This document shows positions 35,678-44,466 of a stretch of DNA of 64,000 nt, piece by piece; positions within the stretch are counted from its first letter, which is position 1, and each line of letters starts with the position of its first letter. A program made the position numbers and the translations under genes. A model generated the notes under the pieces. The model made no database searches. It was not told where the DNA came from and saw nothing but the letters and a program-made list of their open reading frames with translations. Source of the DNA: Prevotella sp. (GTDB lineage: Bacteria; Bacteroidota; Bacteroidia; Bacteroidales; Bacteroidaceae); assembly GCA_017443345.1 (NCBI GenBank), contig JAFSNR010000027.1, positions 1-64,000 of the forward strand, in the 5' to 3' direction.

Positions 35678-36970
35678 ATGAAGAAATATGTAATGTGGGT
35701 AGCCATCGCCCTGATGATGACAACAGTTATAGCAAGCTGTACGTTGGATTCTGAAACGTCAGAGCCAGTGTTAGTGATTTGTCCTGTTGATTCTGATTCT
35801 ATTCTGACGAACGAGGACAATGAGCTTAAGTACATCTCTTTGACTCGCACTGAGCAGGAATTGGTGAACAACAACAATGAGTTCGCCTTTAACCTGTTTC
35901 GTGAGATGATAAAAAGTCAGACTCGTGAACAGAGTGAGATTGTTTCACCCATTAGTATCACCTATGCCCTCGGCATGCTGAACAATGGCGCCGCAGGCGA
36001 CACACAGAAACAGATTAATAAGGTGCTGGGATTTGGCGAGGCAGGTATCGATGGAATCAACGATTTTTGCAAGAAAATGCTTACTGAAGCGCCGAGTCTC
36101 GACAAGCTGACAAAGGTGATGATTGCCAACACGATCTACATGAACCAAGGATTCGAACTGAAGAAGGATTTCATCAGCAAGGCCAAGACCTTCTACGACG
36201 CTGAACCTGAGACGCGCAACTTTGCTGACGGCAAGACGCGTGAGGTGATCAACAAGTGGGGTAACGACCACACGGAGGGTATGATACCCGAGGTGCTGAA
36301 TGAGGATGATTTCGATCCGACATCCGTCAGTTATCTGCTGAACGCCATCTATTTCAAAGGTGCCTGGGCCAATAAGTTCGACAAGGAAAACACGAAAGAC
36401 GAGACTTTCAAAGGCTACAGCACAAATAAACAAGTGCCCATGATGCATCAGGAGCACGAATTCAACTATACGGAGAATGAACTCTGCCAGGCTCTATGCC
36501 TGCCATACGGCAACAATGCTTATCGCATGACCATCTTGTTGCCGAAGGAGGGAAAGACCATCAATGAGGTATTGAAGACCCTGACAGCTGAGACATGGCA
36601 GAGCTACCAGTGGATGGGTAGTGCCATCGTGGATGTAAAATTGCCTCGTTTAGAGTCACAATCGGAAATCCAGCTGGAGAAGATGATGTCGACTCTGGGC
36701 ATGCCGAATGCCTTTGACTCCAATCTTGCAGATTTCTCGAACTTCTGCAATATTCCTACCTATATTGGCATGATGAAGCAGGTGGCGAAAATCAAACTTA
36801 ACGAAGAAGGCACGGAGGCTGCGGCTATTACCGTCATCGGCATGAAAAACTCAGCCATTCCTTCTGAACCTCAGCATGTTAGCTTCTATGCCACGCGCCC
36901 GTTCCTCTACGTCATCAGCGAGCAGTCCACAGGCGCCATCTTCTTCATCGGGAAGTATGTAGGCGACTGA
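35678..36970 (+). CDS. Serpin family lipoprotein (serine protease inhibitor)
   Basis: 430 residues. A lipoprotein signal peptide ends in the lipobox VIASC (Cys about 21), so it should sit on the envelope. The serpin fold follows: NTIYMNQGF, VSYLLNAIYFKGAWANKF and the hinge EEGTEAAAITV before the reactive loop. Aligned with antitrypsin, the loop reads GMKNS-AIPSEP with Ser at P1 and Ala at P1'. The small-residue hinge suits an inhibitory serpin, perhaps against elastase-like or subtilisin-like proteases. It heads a run with a DUF4840 lipoprotein, a sigma factor and an anti-sigma protein. Confidence 0.93.
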   Translation: MKKYVMWVAIALMMTTVIASCTLDSETSEPVLVICPVDSDSILTNEDNELKYISLTRTEQELVNNNNEFAFNLFREMIKSQTREQSEIVSPISITYALGMLNNGAAGDTQKQINKVLGFGEAGIDGINDFCKKMLTEAPSLDKLTKVMIANTIYMNQGFELKKDFISKAKTFYDAEPETRNFADGKTREVINKWGNDHTEGMIPEVLNEDDFDPTSVSYLLNAIYFKGAWANKFDKENTKDETFKGYSTNKQVPMMHQEHEFNYTENELCQALCLPYGNNAYRMTILLPKEGKTINEVLKTLTAETWQSYQWMGSAIVDVKLPRLESQSEIQLEKMMSTLGMPNAFDSNLADFSNFCNIPTYIGMMKQVAKIKLNEEGTEAAAITVIGMKNSAIPSEPQHVSFYATRPFLYVISEQSTGAIFFIGKYVGD

Positions 36971-37019
36971 CACTGACAATAAGCGACAAAAGCACAGCAA
37001 GCAAAGTTTGATAACCGAT

Positions 37020-37778
37020 ATGAGAACTCAAGGATTATTCATGGCGTCAATGCTGCTCCTGACAGTGGCGGCGGGCTGCTCAAAGGGTGAGGATGGGAAC
37101 GAGCCTATTATAATGTCAGATATGAAAAATGTCTATACATCCTCAACGAATTCTGTCACCCCCCCGTCGATGGAGTGCAATTTCAGAGGCGTCTGGACGG
37201 TGGACGACGTGTCTGCCGATACGGTGGACGTCAATGTCAGGACTGGCGTTAACATCATTGACTATGGTGTCATCAACACTGTGGCTTTCTACGGATTCCC
37301 CTATCGCGCGATGACCAAGAAGATACTCCCGGAAGTGAATATCGCCAAGATTACCACCGATATGATTGTTGGAGGGCCTCTGCCTGCTGACGAGGCCGTG
37401 CTGCTGGATGCCATCATTGCCCACGGTGACAACTATAACTGCATCGGGAACTATGTGTCGGAGGAATACCGTTGCATCGGACTTTCCGAGAATGCCATCT
37501 ATCTCGAGCTGAAGCCTGGCCAAGACTATGCCGTGCAGTTCCTTCCTTGGGTCGTAACCACAGCCCAAGGGGATACGTTCCCCATGGTGGCTACCATAGT
37601 GCCTGACAAGAGTACGGCCACCCTTGACACCAAAGGTGAGACATTCTCGAGTACCCTCACGGTGTCGCAGGTGGAATATAAGGTAAGCGGCGAGACCGTG
37701 ATTAAAAAACTGAATCCGGAGATAAAACTGAAATATACAAGTATCGAGAAAATAGCGCTCGCAACCCTTGGAAACTGA
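37020..37778 (+). CDS. DUF4840-type lipoprotein
   Basis: 252 residues with a lipoprotein signal (LLLTVAAGC). The rest is predicted beta-rich and resembles DUF4840, a Bacteroidales surface/periplasmic family of unknown function. ATG at 37020 is preferred over an in-frame TTG at 37008. Its last 11 bases overlap the sigma factor start, so the two are translated together. Confidence 0.7.
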   Translation: MRTQGLFMASMLLLTVAAGCSKGEDGNEPIIMSDMKNVYTSSTNSVTPPSMECNFRGVWTVDDVSADTVDVNVRTGVNIIDYGVINTVAFYGFPYRAMTKKILPEVNIAKITTDMIVGGPLPADEAVLLDAIIAHGDNYNCIGNYVSEEYRCIGLSENAIYLELKPGQDYAVQFLPWVVTTAQGDTFPMVATIVPDKSTATLDTKGETFSSTLTVSQVEYKVSGETVIKKLNPEIKLKYTSIEKIALATLGN

Positions 37779-38307
37779 GCAGCAACTGCAGGAAGCCGTG
37801 AAAGCCGGAGACCGCCAGGCCATGAGGCGGCTCTATGAGCGATATAAGGGATATGCCATGTCGATAGGACTGAGGTATATCCCTGACGACGAGGACGTAG
37901 AGGATGTAGTACAAGACAGCTTCGTCAAGATCCTGACTTCCTTTAAGCAGTTTGACTATCGAGGTGACGGCTCGCTGGCGGCTTGGATAGGGAAGATTGT
38001 CGCCAACAAGGCTATAGACTTCGTGAGGAAACATGAGCATATCAGCTTCACAGGCACCATCCCGGATGTGGCCGATGAAGAGCCTGAGCTGGAAAGTATA
38101 CCTCAAGACGTGCTTACAAAGATGATTGCACGACTGCCCGCAGGCTACAGACTGGTGCTCAACCTCTATGTATTCGAGCACTGCTCGCACAGCGAAATAG
38201 CCCATAGGCTGGGTATTCAGGAGAAGTCTTCCTCCTCGCAGCTGGCAAGAGCCAGACAGATGATGACAAAGATGATGGCAGACTATATCAAACAACACGA
38301 GACATGA
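37768..38307 (+). CDS. ECF-type RNA polymerase sigma factor
   Basis: 179 residues. Region 2 (AMRRLYERYKGYAMSIGLRY, VEDVVQDSFVKILTSF) and region 4 (LPAGYRLVLNLYVFEHCSHS, EIAHRLGIQEKSSSSQLARA) are clear. The apparent start is TTG at 37768 (LETEQQL); the paralogue at 56140 has a TTG at the same place and starts LETERQL. It precedes and overlaps (4 bases) a membrane anti-sigma protein, its likely partner. Confidence 0.9.
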   Translation: METEQQLQEAVKAGDRQAMRRLYERYKGYAMSIGLRYIPDDEDVEDVVQDSFVKILTSFKQFDYRGDGSLAAWIGKIVANKAIDFVRKHEHISFTGTIPDVADEEPELESIPQDVLTKMIARLPAGYRLVLNLYVFEHCSHSEIAHRLGIQEKSSSSQLARARQMMTKMMADYIKQHET

Positions 38308-39488
38308 AGCAGAAAGACTGGGCCGAAAGGCTGGAATCACACTTGAAAGGCTACCGCAAGTCACCCTCACGCGACTTGTGGGAGGGCATCGAGGCTTCGT
38401 TCGAGAGACAGGAGCGTCAGTCTCGCGTTGTATCCATCCGTCGCTGGATGGCAGCCGCCGTCTTACTGGGTGCATTGTTCGGAGGAGGCTATCTGCTTTG
38501 GAAGCCTGTCTCGCCTATTGTAGTGGCTGAGCTTACCCAACCATCAGAAAAGATACCACATTCAAATGAGGAGGAACTGATTGCTCAGGATATTCTGCCT
38601 GCTGCCAAAGCTACATCTGCGAGAGAGACCAAGCACTCAACGAATCATTCCGAAGAACCTGAGACATCAGAGGAAATCATGCCCTCAGAAGAAAGCCTGT
38701 CTTCAGAAGGAATCCTGTCCTCGGAAGAGGCTCAAACATCTCAGGAAATCTCTGAAGATCAGCCTTCCAGTCAGGATCATCCTCGTCAGACGGCTTTTCC
38801 TCCTACAGCCCAGGAACCCTATCCGCAGCAGAAGCGTCAGCATCAACATGTTGAAATGGGACTATACGCCTCTGCTGGAGCAGGAGACTTTCAGAACCGC
38901 AACGGCGTGATGATGAATCCGGCCTTGCAAAGCCAGTTTGCAGCCACTCGAGCAGACCAGGCTTATCTCGTTGGCTACGAAGAACGTCAGAATCACGACC
39001 AACCAATATCCTTTGGACTCTCGCTCAGCTATCCTCTCACCAGCAGACTATCTCTGAGCACAGGCGTGGTCTATACAAAACTGAACTCTGACTTCGTCAC
39101 CATCATGCCTACCAGCCAGATTCATCGCCACCAGTCGCTCCACTATATGGGCATCCCACTTACCCTGCACTTCAGACTATGGCAGTGGCGAGGCCTGAGT
39201 GCCTATCTCTCTGCTGGCGCACAGGCTGAATGGAACATCAAGGCCAAGTCCAATACAGACGGTGTAGATCAGACGATGACGAAAGACCGCATGCAGTGGT
39301 CGGCAGGAGGCAGTCTGGGTCTGCAATACAATCCCCTGTCGCAACTCGGCATCTACGCAGAGCCAGGCATCCGCCACTACTTCGACAATGGCAGCACCGT
39401 CAGCAATTTCTTCAAGGATAAACCTACGAGTTTCAATCTCCAGATAGGCCTGCGGGTAACATTAAGCAAAAAGCATCGCCCCCAATGA
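38304..39488 (+). CDS. Envelope-spanning anti-sigma protein with C-terminal outer-membrane barrel (Dma-like)
   Basis: 394 residues. A cytoplasmic N-terminal 50 residues (WAERLESHLKGYRKSPSRDL) look like a short anti-sigma region. A membrane helix (about 52-70) follows, then a Ser/Glu/Gln-rich linker (about 75-180), then about 200 residues of alternating beta strands ending in FNLQIGLRVTL, typical of an 8-strand barrel. The layout matches the dual membrane-spanning anti-sigma (Dma) proteins described in Bacteroides thetaiotaomicron, which link an outer-membrane barrel to a cytoplasmic sigma factor. The paralogue is at 54310-55596. A bidirectional terminator overlaps its end. Confidence 0.82.
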   Translation: MKQKDWAERLESHLKGYRKSPSRDLWEGIEASFERQERQSRVVSIRRWMAAAVLLGALFGGGYLLWKPVSPIVVAELTQPSEKIPHSNEEELIAQDILPAAKATSARETKHSTNHSEEPETSEEIMPSEESLSSEGILSSEEAQTSQEISEDQPSSQDHPRQTAFPPTAQEPYPQQKRQHQHVEMGLYASAGAGDFQNRNGVMMNPALQSQFAATRADQAYLVGYEERQNHDQPISFGLSLSYPLTSRLSLSTGVVYTKLNSDFVTIMPTSQIHRHQSLHYMGIPLTLHFRLWQWRGLSAYLSAGAQAEWNIKAKSNTDGVDQTMTKDRMQWSAGGSLGLQYNPLSQLGIYAEPGIRHYFDNGSTVSNFFKDKPTSFNLQIGLRVTLSKKHRPQ

Positions 39489-39497
39489 GCGATGCTT
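39471..39497. terminator. Bidirectional terminator
   Basis: AAGCATCGC (39471-39479) pairs with GCGATGCTT (39489-39497). T-rich sequence follows on the plus strand and five T on the minus strand, so it can end both the anti-sigma gene and the minus-strand RNA candidate next to it. Confidence 0.8.
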
Positions 39498-39642
39498 TCT
39501 TTATCGAAGTACCCCTAACGCAACTTTTCTCGAACTCTTTCCTAAGAGACCTCGATAAGATTTGGGCTTTACGTGAGGACATTCCAGACCCAACAAAGCC
39601 ACAATACTCCGTGAGGTAGTAGAGTTCTTGTTGAACAATTTG
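39498..39642 (-). ncRNA. Candidate small RNA with one long interrupted stem
   Basis: On the minus strand a -7 box TACCTTTG (39654-39647) is followed by about 150-170 bases up to the terminator at 39471. The transcript folds into a long stem: GAACTCT/AGAGTTC (39532-39538 with 39621-39627), ACCTC/GAGGT (39549-39553 with 39613-39617) and GGCTTT/AAAGCC (39565-39570 with 39595-39600). Size and shape are like 6S RNA, but no diagnostic sequence was recognised. The overlapping 71-codon frame has no usual start after the promoter. Confidence 0.4.
39508..39515. other. Candidate left attachment site (attL) of the integrated element
   Basis: AGTACCCC also occurs at 46259-46266, where it covers the 3' end of tRNA-Arg. 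It lies just beyond the terminator of the last host gene on the left. Further shared blocks (TCGAACTC, CTAAG) follow on both sides. The match is short, as is usual for serine integrases. Confidence 0.4.
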
Positions 39643-39654
39643 GACGCAAAGGTA

Positions 39655-39927
39655 CGAGTTTTTTCTGATAATCCAAGCCTTATCACTCTTTTTAACGTAA
39701 CAAATCCAACACGCATTCTAAAACGTAAATCGGTATCAATCGCAGGAATGCCCCTACGGTAGTAGGGATAAGTCTTTCTTTGTCCCCTTGCTTGTGTCTA
39801 TTTTTCTTTCTTGAAAGTAGGCATACAACGGTTTTTTCTTTAAAATCTGCCAGCCCAATGGAACAATTTATGCTCTACTATACCAACTTTTTCTAACTTA
39901 CGTGATATTTATATTAAAACAACTATT
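39655..39927. other. Intergenic sequence at the left end of the element
   Basis: AT-rich with no recognised gene. It may hold an origin or promoter for the small gene at 39928 and the Rep-like gene, but no iteron array or clear -7 box was found. Confidence 0.3.
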
Positions 39928-40119
39928 ATGAAAAGACAATTTAGAGACCTAAGAGACGATACCAAAAAGCGTATCGCACAGAGCCTAAGAGGTCGCACGT
40001 TTAGCGACTCGCACAAACAGGCTATCAGTGACGCAATGCGTCAGTATTGGGCTACTATACCATATCGCCCAACCGAAAATAACGAGAGTAATAACCAAAA
40101 CAATGAAACGAATATGTAA
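39928..40119 (+). CDS. Small NUMOD3-like protein
   Basis: 63 residues. KKRIAQSLRGRTFSDSHKQA followed by ISDAMRQYW resembles the NUMOD3 DNA-binding helix motif found next to homing nucleases and in mobile elements. The last 17 bases overlap the Rep-like gene. It is probably a small DNA-binding regulator or partner of Rep. Confidence 0.5.
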   Translation: MKRQFRDLRDDTKKRIAQSLRGRTFSDSHKQAISDAMRQYWATIPYRPTENNESNNQNNETNM

Positions 40120-40993
40120 ACGACCAATCCAAATCGATGCTTTGACTATCTGCTACGAGGTCATGCATTCTTACTACTATGAACAACTCAGTAACCTTGA
40201 CTATGGCGAGTGCCTTGATATGTACGAGTTCAGACTATACCGCACAGATGGACGCTACTTTGATAACGTCTATTCCATCAGACTATGGAACGGCACACGA
40301 GACATCGAATGGGGCTATCTGAAATTCAATCTTGCAAGAGGTGATAAGGAGAGCAATACCCATACAAACGGAAAACGTAAAGTGTGGATGAGCCTCAACA
40401 ATGAAACGCTCTATACAGATGATTTCCACTTTCTAACCTACATAGAACAGAGGTTAGGGCTGGAGTTCCACAATGTGACGAGCCTTGACCTTTGCCTTGA
40501 CACGCCTTTTAGCATCAGTCCATTGATTAAGGTGTACCTACACAAAAAGGACGTGACAACCATCTTGAATGGCAAGCGTATCATAGACAGAGACGAAGAC
40601 AGAGCAGAAATATCCTATACGACAAGTGGAAGCCTCAACAAGCAAGACAAGTACAAGACGGTGAACATCAAGCAACGCAATGCCATCAAAGATAAGACCA
40701 AAGGCGTAACCGTTCAGACCTACGACAAGGCGGCTGAGATTAGCAATGCCTCAGATAAACAATACATTCTTGAACACTACGGCAACCCTAACCGTCTCTA
40801 TCGTACAGAGGTACATCTAAACGCAGAAGATGTCAAAGCCTACGTTGAACGTAAGGGCATCGAATACACGCCCCTCTTGCTCACTGATGAGGCTACCCTC
40901 GAAGATATGTTTTTCCATTTCTTAGGTAGTGTGATACGTTTTCAGTGCGGAACATCAGATACCAGTTGGGGGCATATCCTCGGACGTTGGTAG
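40103..40993 (+). CDS. Putative replication initiation protein
   Basis: 296 residues from ATG at 40103, overlapping the small upstream gene. It resembles phage/plasmid Rep proteins of Bacteroidales elements: IDALTICYEVMHSYYYEQL near the start, VTSLDLCLDTPFS, VQTYDKAAEISN and LYRTEVHLNAEDV. The YDK...E and RTEVHL blocks are reminiscent of Rep_trans or filamentous-phage Rep folds. The C terminus ends at GHILGRW and may be somewhat short. It suggests the element can replicate after excision. Confidence 0.5.
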   Translation: MKRICKRPIQIDALTICYEVMHSYYYEQLSNLDYGECLDMYEFRLYRTDGRYFDNVYSIRLWNGTRDIEWGYLKFNLARGDKESNTHTNGKRKVWMSLNNETLYTDDFHFLTYIEQRLGLEFHNVTSLDLCLDTPFSISPLIKVYLHKKDVTTILNGKRIIDRDEDRAEISYTTSGSLNKQDKYKTVNIKQRNAIKDKTKGVTVQTYDKAAEISNASDKQYILEHYGNPNRLYRTEVHLNAEDVKAYVERKGIEYTPLLLTDEATLEDMFFHFLGSVIRFQCGTSDTSWGHILGRW

Positions 40994-41075
40994 GATTATA
41001 ACAACCCCCTCTATCAGATATAACCCAACGGTTATATTCCTTATTATATATAGGGGATGCGTATCAAATTAAAAA

Positions 41076-41121
41076 TGTATCAATGAAATCAATAAATCGA
41101 AATCATTGATACATCTTTTTT
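41076..41121 (+). terminator. Terminator after the Rep-like gene
   Basis: TGTATCAATGA (41076-41086) pairs perfectly with TCATTGATACA (41104-41114) and is followed by CTTTTTTG. Confidence 0.8.
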
Positions 41122-41245
41122 GTATCAGTCTAACTTAAAAGATTAATATAAACATTCCATTTGGTCGTAGAAAGGCATTATTTCCTTAAATAATGCAAAA
41201 AAATCTCCTTATGATAACAATCTATTCTAATAATTTGTATCTTTG

Positions 41246-41510
41246 TGGTGCAGTTCCGAAAGGGATTGTGACATATTGAGAAAGCGCATTTCGCTTATTC
41301 TGACAGCGTGAACTTGGACACTTCACAGTTGGCTCACAAGCCGATGTAATATCAGAATAATGGGAAGGACGCTCTTCTTGGTTTGTATTCCGTACACACG
41401 AAATACATCCAAGTGGGGCTTGTTCATTTTCCTTATCTGTATTACAAGGGAGTCCAAGCCCTACGCTGAGGATAAGGTAGGATGGAGGCTCCACTTTCTT
41501 TTTATGCCTT
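41246..41510 (+). ncRNA. Candidate structured RNA with a pseudoknot
   Basis: Follows a -7 box TATCTTTG (41238-41245) and contains no plausible plus-strand frame. Predicted elements: hairpin AAGCG/CGCTT (41282-41296); stem TTATTCTGA/TCAGAATAA (41295-41303 with 41352-41360) enclosing GTGAA/TTCAC (41308-41326) and GGCT/AGCC (41331-41342); a long hairpin CTTGG-TGTATT-CGT (41377-41413); an H-type pseudoknot of GGGCTTG/CAAGCCC (41416-41422 with 41455-41461) interleaved with CCTTATC/GATAAGG (41431-41437 with 41471-41477); and a small hairpin at 41483-41493. It is not tmRNA, RNase P, SRP or a recognised riboswitch. It precedes a small gene at 41562, so it could also be that gene's leader. Confidence 0.6.
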
Positions 41511-41561
41511 ACGATAACTATTAGCCGCACCCATAGAGCCATAAGTGCATTGTTTGATATA

Positions 41562-41816
41562 ATGGGAAAGTATATCCATTTCAATGAGGATGTAAGAAAG
41601 GAATTATTAGAAGTATTGGAAAATCTAAAGGACGAATATGTCCCTGATTCTGCTGACAACGTTCTTGCATTATTGGACATCAAAGACGCAATAATGAACG
41701 ACTCATTAACTTCTGACCATCTTTTAAAAGTTCAGAACTGTGAGAAATATGAGCAAATAATGAACATTATTAGAACTGCAAGATTAAATTTTGACCTAAC
41801 GAAATATTCAGATTAG
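41562..41816 (+). CDS. Small hypothetical protein
   Basis: 84 residues, acidic and helix-rich (KYIHFNEDVRKELLEVLENL), no recognised domain. ATG at 41562 is preferred over TTG at 41550. It lies directly after the structured RNA candidate and 33 bases before the zinc-ribbon gene, so the three may be one transcript. Confidence 0.5.
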   Translation: MGKYIHFNEDVRKELLEVLENLKDEYVPDSADNVLALLDIKDAIMNDSLTSDHLLKVQNCEKYEQIMNIIRTARLNFDLTKYSD

Positions 41817-41849
41817 TCACATATTTTTTAACACTTAAAAATTCCAATT

Positions 41850-42500
41850 ATGAAGTATTGTGAATCTTGCGGCAATCAATTAACTGACAATGCCGTTTTT
41901 TGTCCTAAATGTGGGACTCGTGTAGGAGGCAATAGCGAAACTCCTCAACCAGTTGAGAACAACAATCAAAACCAAGTAGAAGGTTTAACTACTGCACAAA
42001 AAATCACTCTTGGGGTTGTTGCCTTCATTGCTTTTTCAGGTCTCTTTAGTGGAGAGTGGATACCAGCAATAATATGCGTTTGCGTATTGGCTGCCGTAGT
42101 AGCTATTTTTATGGGTGCTATTGACACGAAATACACATGGAAAGCTACTATTTGCTGCGCAATTGCTGTAATGATTGCCGCTGTAACAACAGCAGATAAA
42201 GAGGAAAGTAATCAAAGCCAGAATCAAACAGAACAAAAGCAAGAATCTCCAGCAGAAAAGGCTGCACGAGAGAAGAGAGAAAAGCAAGAAAAGATTGACC
42301 GAATGATGAAGGAAGCATTTGCTCGTGGAAAAGACCAAGCAATGAATTATACATATTATCAGAAATGCGACCAGTGGTTTAATGCTTACTATTTTACACC
42401 TGAAACAGATGAAGAAATAGAACTGTTTAAGAGATACAGAACTGAGTATGATAAGGGATGGGATGAAGGAAAGAGAATTAAAGCAAAGATAAATAACTGA
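41850..42500 (+). CDS. Zinc-ribbon membrane protein
   Basis: 216 residues. The N terminus is a zinc ribbon with two CxxC pairs (CESCGNQL, CPKCGTRV). Two or three hydrophobic helices follow (about residues 48-115), then a charged coiled coil (EKAAREKREKQEKIDRMMKE) and a Tyr/Glu-rich end. Such zinc-ribbon plus membrane proteins are common in Bacteroidales and their role is unknown. Part of the integrated element. Confidence 0.65.
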   Translation: MKYCESCGNQLTDNAVFCPKCGTRVGGNSETPQPVENNNQNQVEGLTTAQKITLGVVAFIAFSGLFSGEWIPAIICVCVLAAVVAIFMGAIDTKYTWKATICCAIAVMIAAVTTADKEESNQSQNQTEQKQESPAEKAAREKREKQEKIDRMMKEAFARGKDQAMNYTYYQKCDQWFNAYYFTPETDEEIELFKRYRTEYDKGWDEGKRIKAKINN

Positions 42501-42660
42501 GTATAAGAAAATGGAATTAAAAGAGTCAGACAAGTTTAGTCAAGCATTGACTAATCAGAATTAGAGTTGTCGAAGTTTACCAGACGAAGAACGTGTAAAC
42601 GTTTCCGCTATGTCATGTTAATTATGTTGTCTAAGATTGGATAGCACCATTTACAAAAAA

Positions 42661-42698
42661 ACTGAGGTTGCCCGAAGGGCTACCCCAGTTTTTTTTCG
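42661..42698. terminator. Terminator overlapping the end of the 147-residue gene
   Basis: ACTGAGGTTGCCC (42661-42673) pairs with GGGCTACCCCAGT (42677-42689). T-runs follow on both strands. The stop codon of the minus-strand gene (42680-42682) lies inside the stem. Confidence 0.8.
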
Positions 42699-43123
42699 AG
42701 GTCAGAGATTTCCTTATCATACCTTGCTTGTTCAGCCTCGTACTCCTTTCGGCGTTGGTCTCGTTGGAGTTTCAGACGTTCAAGGTGATTGCGGTTGTTC
42801 TCGTCAACAAGTTCAACACACTTGTCGCAATAGGCATCTAATAAGTTACTAAAAGCCTTGATTTTGTTCTCATCAGTCCAACGCTTGTTGTCGATACAGT
42901 CCAGCCCTTCAAGGATTTCGGCATACCGTTTGTAATACTCTAAGGCTTTGAGGCGTTCACCCTTCTTACCCTCATTAAGTTCACGCATGTAGCGTTGAGC
43001 GCACTTGTAGCGAGCATCAATGTTAGTAACACCCTCAAGGTGTTCAACTTGTTCCTTACTAAAACTCTTGTACATGATTTTCATGGATTGGAGTTTTTCA
43101 TCTTTTGTCAATTTCGCATTCAT
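42680..43123 (-). CDS. Hypothetical coiled-coil protein
   Basis: 147 residues, highly charged and almost entirely helical, with a C-terminal coiled coil (HLERLKLQRDQRRKEYEAEQ). No domain is recognised. It is the only gene on this strand in the left half of the element apart from the XRE regulator. Confidence 0.55.
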   Translation of the reverse strand: MNAKLTKDEKLQSMKIMYKSFSKEQVEHLEGVTNIDARYKCAQRYMRELNEGKKGERLKALEYYKRYAEILEGLDCIDNKRWTDENKIKAFSNLLDAYCDKCVELVDENNRNHLERLKLQRDQRRKEYEAEQARYDKEISDLEKKLG

Positions 43124-43374
43124 AATACTGTATTTAAAGAAAAATAATAAAACAAAAAGTTAATAACATTTCAAAGAACGCATGTAAACCGCATGTTTAC
43201 ATGTGCAGAGATATAGATAAAATTATTAATTTCCAAATTCTCTAACATGTTTTAACAAGTTTAGCCCACATTTCCGCTGAAACATGGACTTGTTCATCTA
43301 TAGAGCCTCAACAAGTTAAGATAATAAGGTCACGTCAAGTCTTTATCAGTTCACGCAGATAGCAAAGCAGCGGC
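43124..43374. other. Intergenic sequence in the element
   Basis: AT-rich. Short inverted sequence around CATGTAAACC/GGTTTACATG-like bases near 43180-43205 (ATGTAAAC...GTTTACAT) may be an operator for the adjacent minus-strand genes. No gene is seen. Confidence 0.35.
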
Positions 43375-43659
43375 TTAACTTGTTCCCAAAATTTGCTCCA
43401 ATTCTCTTCTGTTGTTGAACTGATACACTTTACCTTTTATGCGGATGAAGCCCTCAACATCGTCCAATGGCTCAAATAAAGACTTCATCGACACCCCCAA
43501 AGCATTAGCAATCTTTTCAATCGTGTCGAGGCGTGCGTTACCATTCAGTGCCCTCGTCAACGATGCAGGGTCTATACCCATATCCGCTGCAAGGTCTTTC
43601 ATTTGCTTTCCTTGTTCCTTGCATAGTCGCCTCACATTATCTGCTAATATCTTACTCAT
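43375..43659 (-). CDS. XRE-family HTH transcriptional regulator
   Basis: 94 residues with a Cro/C1-type helix-turn-helix (VRRLCKEQGKQMKDLAADMG then IDPASLTRALNG) and a short C-terminal beta region. ATG at 43659 is chosen since the -7-like TACATTTG lies just upstream within the longer frame. Divergent from the resolvase gene, so it probably controls element genes. Confidence 0.82.
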   Translation of the reverse strand: MSKILADNVRRLCKEQGKQMKDLAADMGIDPASLTRALNGNARLDTIEKIANALGVSMKSLFEPLDDVEGFIRIKGKVYQFNNRRELEQILGTS

Positions 43660-43804
43660 AAGTGTTTTTTCGGCAAATGTAGATATAATTGTCGTATAAT
43701 ACAAATTATTTAATGTTTATTAGTAAAATAAATCAATTATTCTTTGGTCGTTTCTTGACTTTTTTGTACCTTTGCAACATAATAAATTAACGTATATATC
43801 AAAT

Positions 43805-44425
43805 ATGGATAAAATTTGCATCTTTGCCAGAGTTTCAACCAGCGTTCAAGACTATGACCGCCAAGTAAACGAACTTACCGCCCTCGCTCAGCGTAACGGT
43901 TGGAGCGTTGAGGCTGTCTTCTCAGAGAAGATAAGCGGAGCCAAGAAGAACAGCGAGCGCAAAGAACTAAACCGTATGGTCGAGTTTGTTCAAGTCAATA
44001 ATATTAATAAGGTGGCAGTAACCGAACTCTCACGTCTTGGACGTGACACTCTGCAAGTCCTCGAAGTAATCGAGCAGTTCAACAAGTTGGGCATTAGCCT
44101 CTACATCCAAAACTACGGTATCGAGACGCTGACCGTAAACGGTGAGGTCAACCCTATGTCTCAGTTCCTCATCACTATCTTGGCAGAGGTGGCACGTATG
44201 GAACGTAAGACCATCCGTGAACGTGTTGAGAGCGGTTACAAGAACTATCGAGCCAATGGCGGCAAGGTAGGACGCAAAGAGGGCTACCGCAAAAGCGAGG
44301 CAGATATGAGAGAGCAATATGCCGAGGAAATACGCCTACTGCGTAAGGGCATCAGCCTACGCAACATCAGCAAGATTACAGGGGTGAGCATCAATACTAT
44401 ACGCAAGTGTCAGAGCCTTATCTGA
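43805..44425 (+). CDS. Serine recombinase, resolvase/invertase type
   Basis: 206 residues. The catalytic domain starts ICIFARVSTSVQDYDRQ with the nucleophilic Ser, and continues with VTELSRLGRDTLQVLEVI. The C-terminal HTH is of the Hin type (KGISLRNISKITGVSINTIR). ATG at 43805 is chosen because a TACCTTTG box (about 43767-43774) lies in the longer frame. It could resolve element dimers or invert a segment; no inverted target was found. Confidence 0.88.
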   Translation: MDKICIFARVSTSVQDYDRQVNELTALAQRNGWSVEAVFSEKISGAKKNSERKELNRMVEFVQVNNINKVAVTELSRLGRDTLQVLEVIEQFNKLGISLYIQNYGIETLTVNGEVNPMSQFLITILAEVARMERKTIRERVESGYKNYRANGGKVGRKEGYRKSEADMREQYAEEIRLLRKGISLRNISKITGVSINTIRKCQSLI

Positions 44426-44466
44426 AAAAAGTTGTCTCAAAATTTGGAATTGTGAAAAATTATTTA

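Noticed and set aside
41222-41683. 153-codon minus-strand frame
   Set aside because: It lies over the structured RNA and a plus-strand gene and has no domain.
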